From Streptomyces sp. TN58 (GTDB lineage: Bacteria > Actinomycetota > Actinomycetes > Streptomycetales > Streptomycetaceae), in the NCBI RefSeq assembly GCF_001941845.1, contig NZ_CP018870.1, positions 5,303,501 through 5,367,500 of the forward strand: DNA of 64,000 nucleotides, read 5' to 3'. The notes beneath the pieces were generated by a model. The model saw only the letters and a list, made by a program, of their open reading frames with translations. It ran no database searches and was not told the DNA's origin. The stretch's first letter is position 1; every line of letters starts with the position of its first letter. This document shows, in pieces, positions 59,695 through 64,000 of the stretch. The position numbers and the translations under genes are program-made.

Positions 59695-59875
59695 GAGAGC
59701 GAATCTCCTCGGGCTCGTTGCGGGTGTGTTGTGCCCTGTAGGACGAACGGGCCGCTCAATCGGTGCCGGATTTCGGGACATTCACCAGAATTCGTGGCTG
59801 TGTGTCAGCTGTCCGGGGCCGGTGCGCGGGCCGGGACCGAGGAAGAGCCTGCGCGGGGACCCGTGAGGGGCGCCG

Positions 59876-59881
59876 TAGAGT
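59876..59881 (+). promoter_or_regulatory. Candidate -10 of thyX
   Basis: TAGAGT lies 38 bases before the thyX GTG. No convincing -35 is visible. Confidence 0.35.
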
Positions 59882-59918
59882 GGGCGCGCCCCAGGACGCA
59901 CGTTTGGAAGGACCCCCG

Positions 59919-60659
59919 GTGAGCGAGACCGCCGCTTCAGATCTGAAACCCAGCTTCCGCAGCGACGTGACGGTGGAGCTGGTGAAGCACTCCGCCGCCG
60001 ACTCCGACGTGCTGTGGGCGGCCCGCGTCTCCACGGCCGGCGAGCAGTCCCTGGACGAGCTCCAGAAGGACCCGGAGCGCTCCAAGGGCCTGATCAACTA
60101 CCTCATGCGGGACCGCCACGGCAGCCCCTTCGAGCACAACTCGATGACCTTCTTCGTCAGCGCCCCGATCTTCGTCTTCCGGGAGTTCATGCGCCACCGG
60201 GTGGGCTGGTCGTACAACGAGGAGTCGGGCCGCTACAGGGAGCTCGAACCCGTCTTCTACGTCCCCGACGCCGAGCGCAAGCTCGTGCAGGAGGGCCGCC
60301 CCGGCAAGTACGTCTTCGTCGAGGGCACCGGCGCGCAGCAGGAGCTGACCACCCGCGTCATGGAGGACTCCTACGTGCGGGCCTACGAGGCCTACCAGGA
60401 GATGCTGGCCGCGGGCGTCGCCCGCGAGGTGGCCCGTTCGGTCCTGCCGGTGGGTCTCTTCTCCTCGATGTACGCCACCTGCAACGCCCGCTCGCTCATG
60501 CACTTCCTGGGCCTGCGCACCCAGCACGAGCTGGCGGCCGTCCCCTCCTTCCCGCAGCGGGAGATCGAGATGGTCGGCGAGAAGATGGAGCAGCACTGGG
60601 CGAAGCTCATGCCGCTGACGTACGCGGCGTACAACGCCAACGGTCGCGTTGCCCCGTAA
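59919..60659 (+). CDS. thyX: Flavin-dependent thymidylate synthase
   Basis: A 246-residue FAD enzyme converting dUMP to dTMP with methylene-THF and NADPH. The ThyX signature RHRxxSxNxxSxRY is present as RHRVGWSYNEESGRY at residues 92-106 (Trp-Ser spacing as in actinobacteria). QRE-type motif PSFPQREIEMVGEKMEQHW lies near the C-terminus, and ARSLMHFLGLRTQHEL is conserved. GTG 59919 follows GGAAGG. Confidence 0.96.
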   Translation: MSETAASDLKPSFRSDVTVELVKHSAADSDVLWAARVSTAGEQSLDELQKDPERSKGLINYLMRDRHGSPFEHNSMTFFVSAPIFVFREFMRHRVGWSYNEESGRYRELEPVFYVPDAERKLVQEGRPGKYVFVEGTGAQQELTTRVMEDSYVRAYEAYQEMLAAGVAREVARSVLPVGLFSSMYATCNARSLMHFLGLRTQHELAAVPSFPQREIEMVGEKMEQHWAKLMPLTYAAYNANGRVAP

Positions 60660-60714
60660 GGGCGGTAACACCTACGGCGTACAGATGTACGGAGTCAAGT
60701 CCGAAGTGTCCGTA

Positions 60715-60792
60715 TTGCGACGTTTCGGAAAGTTCATCTAGGCTGATCAAACGGACCCGGCACTGCTTGAACCCCCGAGCAGGCAGTGCCGG
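60715..60792 (+). promoter_or_regulatory. dapA promoter and leader hairpin
   Basis: TTGCGA (60715-60720), an 18-base spacer and TAGGCT (60739-60744) form a vegetative promoter. The transcript would start just before a perfect 10-bp hairpin, CCGGCACTGC (60757-60766) with GCAGTGCCGG (60783-60792), and a second small one (GTCCCC/GGGGAC, 60812-60826). A further TAGCGT at 60847-60852 lies seven bases before the dapA ATG and could give a leaderless transcript. Confidence 0.55.
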
Positions 60793-60859
60793 CGTCCAAC
60801 ACCCGGTTGACGTCCCCCGAGGGGACACCGCGAGCATGGCAGCGAGTAGCGTGTTACCC

Positions 60860-61759
60860 ATGGCTCCGATCTCGACTCCGCAGACCCCCTTCGGGCGGGT
60901 CCTCACCGCCATGATCACGCCGTTCACGGCGGATGGCGCACTCGACCTCGATGGCGCGCAGCAGCTCGCCGTCCACCTGGTGGACGCAGGCAACGACGGC
61001 CTGATCGTCAACGGCACCACCGGTGAGTCGCCGACCACCACCGACGCGGAGAAAAACGACCTCGTACGAGCCGTCCTCGAAGCCGTCGGAGACCGCGCCC
61101 ACGTGGTCGCCGGCATCGGTACCAACGACACCCGCCACACCCTGGAGCTGGCCCGCCAGGCCGAGCGCACGGGCGCCCACGGCCTGCTCGCCGTCACCCC
61201 CTACTACAGCAAGCCGCCGCAGGAGGGCCTCTACCGGCACTTCACGGCGATCGCCGACGCCACCGAGCTGCCGGTCATGCTCTACGACATCCCCGGCCGC
61301 AGCGGTGTCCCGATCGAGACCGAAACCCTGGTCCGGCTGGCCGAGCACCCCCGTATCGTGGCCAACAAGGACGCCAAGGGCGACCTCGGCCGTGCGAGCT
61401 GGGCGATCGCGCGCAGCGGCCTCGCCTGGTACTCCGGCGACGACATGCTGAACCTGCCGCTCCTGTCGGTGGGCGCCGTCGGCTTCGTCTCCGTCGTCGG
61501 CCACGTGGTCAGCCCCGACCTGCGCGCCATGCTGGAGGCCCACCTGGCCGGGGACGTCCAGAAGGCCGCCGAGATCCACCAGAAGCTGCTGCCCGTCTAC
61601 ACCGGCATGTTCCGCACGCAGGGTGTGATGACCACCAAGGCCGCGCTGAGCCTGCAGGGCCTGCCCGCCGGCCCGCTGCGGCTCCCGCTGATCGAACTGA
61701 CCGGCGAAGAGACGGCCCAGCTCAAGATCGATCTTGCCGCGGGCGGGGTACACCTCTGA
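60860..61759 (+). CDS. dapA: 4-hydroxy-tetrahydrodipicolinate synthase
   Basis: A 299-residue class I aldolase condensing pyruvate and aspartate semialdehyde for lysine/diaminopimelate. Seen are GLIVNGTTGESPTTTDAE, VTPYYSKPPQEGLYRHF with the catalytic Tyr pair, YDIPGRSGVPI, and IVANKDAKGDLG with Schiff-base K170. ATG 60860 gives the normal family length. An in-frame ATG at 60836 with GAGGGG upstream would add eight residues. RNase J follows. Confidence 0.95.
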   Translation: MAPISTPQTPFGRVLTAMITPFTADGALDLDGAQQLAVHLVDAGNDGLIVNGTTGESPTTTDAEKNDLVRAVLEAVGDRAHVVAGIGTNDTRHTLELARQAERTGAHGLLAVTPYYSKPPQEGLYRHFTAIADATELPVMLYDIPGRSGVPIETETLVRLAEHPRIVANKDAKGDLGRASWAIARSGLAWYSGDDMLNLPLLSVGAVGFVSVVGHVVSPDLRAMLEAHLAGDVQKAAEIHQKLLPVYTGMFRTQGVMTTKAALSLQGLPAGPLRLPLIELTGEETAQLKIDLAAGGVHL

Positions 61760-61882
61760 CAACAGACTTCACAACTCAATAAGCACGACCGAACAAATAC
61801 AGAGCAGACAACAGCAAGTGCACGAATGACATGCGCGCCACGTGCCTTCCGGGTACGTGGCGTGCGTGGTGAGGAGACACTT

Positions 61883-63568
61883 TTGAGCCATCCGCATCCG
61901 GAACTCGGTCCGCCGCCGAAGCTGCCCAAGGGCGGCCTCAGGGTCACCCCCCTGGGTGGCCTCGGTGAGATCGGCCGCAACATGACGGTCTTCGAATACG
62001 ACGGCCGGCTCCTGATCGTCGACTGCGGCGTCCTCTTCCCCGAAGAGGAGCAGCCGGGCATCGACCTGATCCTGCCGGACTTCTCGTCCATCCGGGACCG
62101 CCTCGACGACATCGAGGGCATCGTGCTCACGCACGGTCACGAGGACCACATCGGCGCCGTTCCGTACCTCCTGCGGGAGAAGCCGGACATCCCGCTGATC
62201 GGCTCCAAGCTGACGCTGGCCCTCATCGAGGCCAAGCTCCAGGAGCACCGCATCCGCCCCTACACCCTTGAGGTGAAGGAGGGCGAGCGGGAGAACCTCG
62301 GCCCCTTCGACTGCGAGTTCATCGCGGTCAACCACTCCATCCCGGACGCCCTGGCCGTGGCGATCCGCACGGGCGCGGGCCTGGTCGTGGCCACCGGCGA
62401 CTTCAAGATGGACCAGCTCCCGCTGGACCGGCGCCTCACGGACCTGCACGCCTTCGCGCGTCTGAGCGAGGAGGGCATCGACCTCCTGCTGTCGGACTCG
62501 ACGAACGCCGAGGTCCCCGGCTTCGTCCCGCCGGAGCGGGAGATCTCCACCGTCCTGCGGAACGTCTTCGCCAACGCCCACCACCGGATCATCGTGGCCA
62601 GCTTCGCCAGCCACGTGCACCGCATCCAGCAGATCCTCGACGCCGCACACGAGTACGGCCGCAGGGTCGCCTTCGTCGGCCGCTCGATGGTCCGCAACAT
62701 GGGCATCGCCCGCGACCTGGGCTACCTCCGGGTCCCGGCCGGTCTCGTCGTGGACGTCAAGACGCTCGACGACCTGCCGCCCGAAGAGGTCGTCCTGGTC
62801 TGCACGGGCTCCCAGGGCGAGCCGATGGCGGCCCTGTCCCGCATGGCCAACCGCGACCACCAGATCCGGATCGTCCCCGGTGACACCGTGATCCTGGCGT
62901 CGTCCCTGATCCCGGGCAACGAGAACGCGGTCTACCGCGTGATCAACGGCCTCACCCGCTGGGGCGCCAACGTCGTGCACAAGGGCAACGCCAAGGTGCA
63001 CGTCTCGGGCCACGCCTCGGCCGGCGAGCTGCTGTACTTCTACAACATCTGCAAGCCGCGGAACCTGATGCCGGTCCACGGCGAATGGCGCCACCTGCGC
63101 GCCAACGCCGAGCTGGGCGCCCTGACGGGCGTACCGAAGGACCGGATCGTGATCGCCGAGGACGGCGTGGTCGTGGACCTGGTCGACGGCAAGGCCAGGA
63201 TCTCCGGCAAGGTGCAGGCCGGCTACGTGTACGTGGACGGCCTCTCGGTCGGCGACGTCACGGAGTCCTCGCTCAAGGACCGCCGGATCCTCGGTGACGA
63301 GGGCATCATCTCGGTCTACGTCGTGGTGGACAGCACCACCGGCAAGGTGGTCAGCGGCCCGAACATCCAGGCCCGCGGCTCCGGCATCGACGACGGGGCC
63401 TTCGGCTCGGTCATCACCAAGATCGAGGAAGCCATCGCCCGCGCGGCGGCCGACGGCGTCGCCGAGCCGCACCAGATCCAGCAGCTCATCCGCCGCACGA
63501 TGGGCAAGTGGGTCTCGGACAGCTACCGCCGGCGCCCGATGATCCTCCCGGTCGTCGTCGAGGTCTGA
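61883..63568 (+). CDS. rnj: Ribonuclease J
   Basis: A 561-residue metallo-beta-lactamase/beta-CASP nuclease with endo- and 5'-exonuclease activity. Seen are GGLGEIGRNMTVFEYDGRLLIVDCG, LTHGHEDHIGAVPYLL (zinc motif from H84), VATGDFKMD, and SDSTNAEVPGF. The beta-CASP part shows GSQGEPMAALSRMANRDH and HVSGHASAGEL, followed by a C-terminal domain. Start TTG 61883 has GAGGAG seven bases upstream. It follows dapA, a conserved actinobacterial pairing. Confidence 0.95.
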   Translation: MSHPHPELGPPPKLPKGGLRVTPLGGLGEIGRNMTVFEYDGRLLIVDCGVLFPEEEQPGIDLILPDFSSIRDRLDDIEGIVLTHGHEDHIGAVPYLLREKPDIPLIGSKLTLALIEAKLQEHRIRPYTLEVKEGERENLGPFDCEFIAVNHSIPDALAVAIRTGAGLVVATGDFKMDQLPLDRRLTDLHAFARLSEEGIDLLLSDSTNAEVPGFVPPEREISTVLRNVFANAHHRIIVASFASHVHRIQQILDAAHEYGRRVAFVGRSMVRNMGIARDLGYLRVPAGLVVDVKTLDDLPPEEVVLVCTGSQGEPMAALSRMANRDHQIRIVPGDTVILASSLIPGNENAVYRVINGLTRWGANVVHKGNAKVHVSGHASAGELLYFYNICKPRNLMPVHGEWRHLRANAELGALTGVPKDRIVIAEDGVVVDLVDGKARISGKVQAGYVYVDGLSVGDVTESSLKDRRILGDEGIISVYVVVDSTTGKVVSGPNIQARGSGIDDGAFGSVITKIEEAIARAAADGVAEPHQIQQLIRRTMGKWVSDSYRRRPMILPVVVEV

Positions 63569-63593
63569 TCCACCCCGCCGTAGCGCCGTCACC

Positions 63594-63632
63594 GGAGCGG
63601 GGCAACCGGATTTGCATCCGGGGCCCCGCTCC
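63594..63632 (+). terminator. Terminator after RNase J
   Basis: GGAGCGGGG pairs with CCCCGCTCC; inside, CCGGAT/ATCCGG forms an inner stem. Confidence 0.7.
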
Positions 63633-63731
63633 AGTACGTTTACGGCTCCACCCCGCAGAACAGCCCGGCACACACGTGTGTCCGGGCAGAGTCATGCGGG
63701 CGGGTGGGAATCAGACGCCGGGGACACCTGA

Positions 63732-63737
63732 TAAAGT
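63732..63737 (+). promoter_or_regulatory. rRNA operon promoter, upstream (-10 element)
   Basis: TAAAGT within CTGATAAAGTCTG. It is the first of three similar -10 elements (63732, 63819, 63900) spaced 87 and 81 bases, the tandem promoter arrangement of streptomycete rrn operons. Confidence 0.6.
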
Positions 63738-63818
63738 CTGATCCGCCCGAAAAGGAAAGGCCCTCCAACGGCCACCGAATTCAAATCCGAGTCGGTAAAC
63801 GATGCGGAAATGGTCTGG

Positions 63819-63824
63819 TAAGGT
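63819..63824 (+). promoter_or_regulatory. rRNA operon promoter, middle (-10 element)
   Basis: TAAGGT within TCTGGTAAGGTTGG, followed by an A/G-rich stretch. It is in series with the elements at 63732 and 63900. Confidence 0.55.
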
Positions 63825-63899
63825 TGGAATCGCCGGAAAGGGAAACGCGAAAGCGGAAACCTGGAAAGCGCCGAGGAAATCGGGCCCGAAAGAGTCTGA

Positions 63900-63905
63900 T
63901 AGAGT
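63900..63905 (+). promoter_or_regulatory. rRNA operon promoter, proximal (-10 element)
   Basis: TAGAGT within GTCTGATAGAGTCGG, the best match to the actinobacterial -10 consensus of the three. It is about 80 bases upstream of the rrn leader at the window edge. Confidence 0.6.
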
Positions 63906-63979
63906 CGGAAACGCAAGACAGCAGAACGAAAGCCCGGAGGAAAGCCCGCGAGGGTGAGTACGAAGGAAGCGTCCGTTCC

Positions 63980-64000
63980 TTGAGAACTCAACAGCGTGCC
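63980..64000 (+). promoter_or_regulatory. Start of the 16S rRNA leader (continues past the window)
   Basis: TTGAGAACTCAACAGCGTGC is the leader sequence I recognise from upstream of 16S genes in Streptomyces and relatives. The 16S gene itself is outside. Bases 63569-63979 otherwise hold the RNase J terminator and the tandem promoters, no gene. Confidence 0.7.

Overview
The window is high-GC actinobacterial chromosome, almost certainly Streptomyces. Third codon positions are strongly G/C-biased and starts are often GTG. The order dxr - M50 protease - ispG - GNATs - proS - rimP - nusA - ylxR - infB - DUF503 - rbfA - truB - ribF - type VII secretion - rpsO - pnp - M16 protease - dapB - thyX - dapA - rnj matches the conserved core of streptomycete chromosomes. 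The last 430 bases look like the tandem-promoter region of an rRNA operon whose 16S gene lies beyond the right edge.

Layout. Bases 1-11.3 kb: a polyamine/GABA catabolic neighbourhood (end of an ABC permease, FAD amine oxidase, gabT, PucR-type regulator, aldehyde dehydrogenase). Interspersed are a PAP2 phosphatase, a hypothetical gene, a scar holding the end of a LuxR regulator, and a membrane-anchored VirD4/TraG-like ATPase. Bases 11.4-11.8 kb: three tandem 136-bp repeats in a gene-free stretch. Bases 11.9-15.3 kb: a long acyl-CoA dehydrogenase and an unrecognised protein. Bases 15.3-19.2 kb: two MEP isoprenoid genes flanking a site-2 protease. Bases 19.4-22.6 kb: two acetyltransferases and proS, two of these with apparently leaderless promoters. 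Bases 22.8-25.7 kb: a minus-strand group (slipin, APH-fold probable pseudokinase, ferritin-like protein, Tat lipoprotein). Bases 25.9-38.3 kb: the translation/transcription cluster rimP-nusA-ylxR-infB-DUF503-rbfA-truB and ribF. It is interrupted by a 1318-residue trypsin-like plus P-loop ATPase protein whose reading frame contains expanding tandem repeats.

Bases 38.4-53.2 kb: a compact type VII (ESX) secretion locus with an EspI-like MinD ATPase, an accessory protein, EccE, EccB, mycosin, two WXG100 proteins, EccC and EccD. No EccA or PE/PPE gene is present. Bases 53.3-63.6 kb: rpsO-pnp-M16 protease, dapB, small membrane proteins, thyX, dapA and RNase J.

The points most worth following up are: a chain of three minimal, ATGA-coupled open reading frames directly ahead of infB; the trypsin/P-loop protein with 99-bp and 45-bp repeats between Walker A and Walker B and a Cys in place of the nucleophilic Ser; the APH-fold protein that has lost its catalytic residues; the chromosomal coupling-protein-like ATPase; and an ultrastable UUCG hairpin encoded inside the 5' end of the M16 protease gene. 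All identifications come from reading the sequence and from family knowledge; no database search was run.
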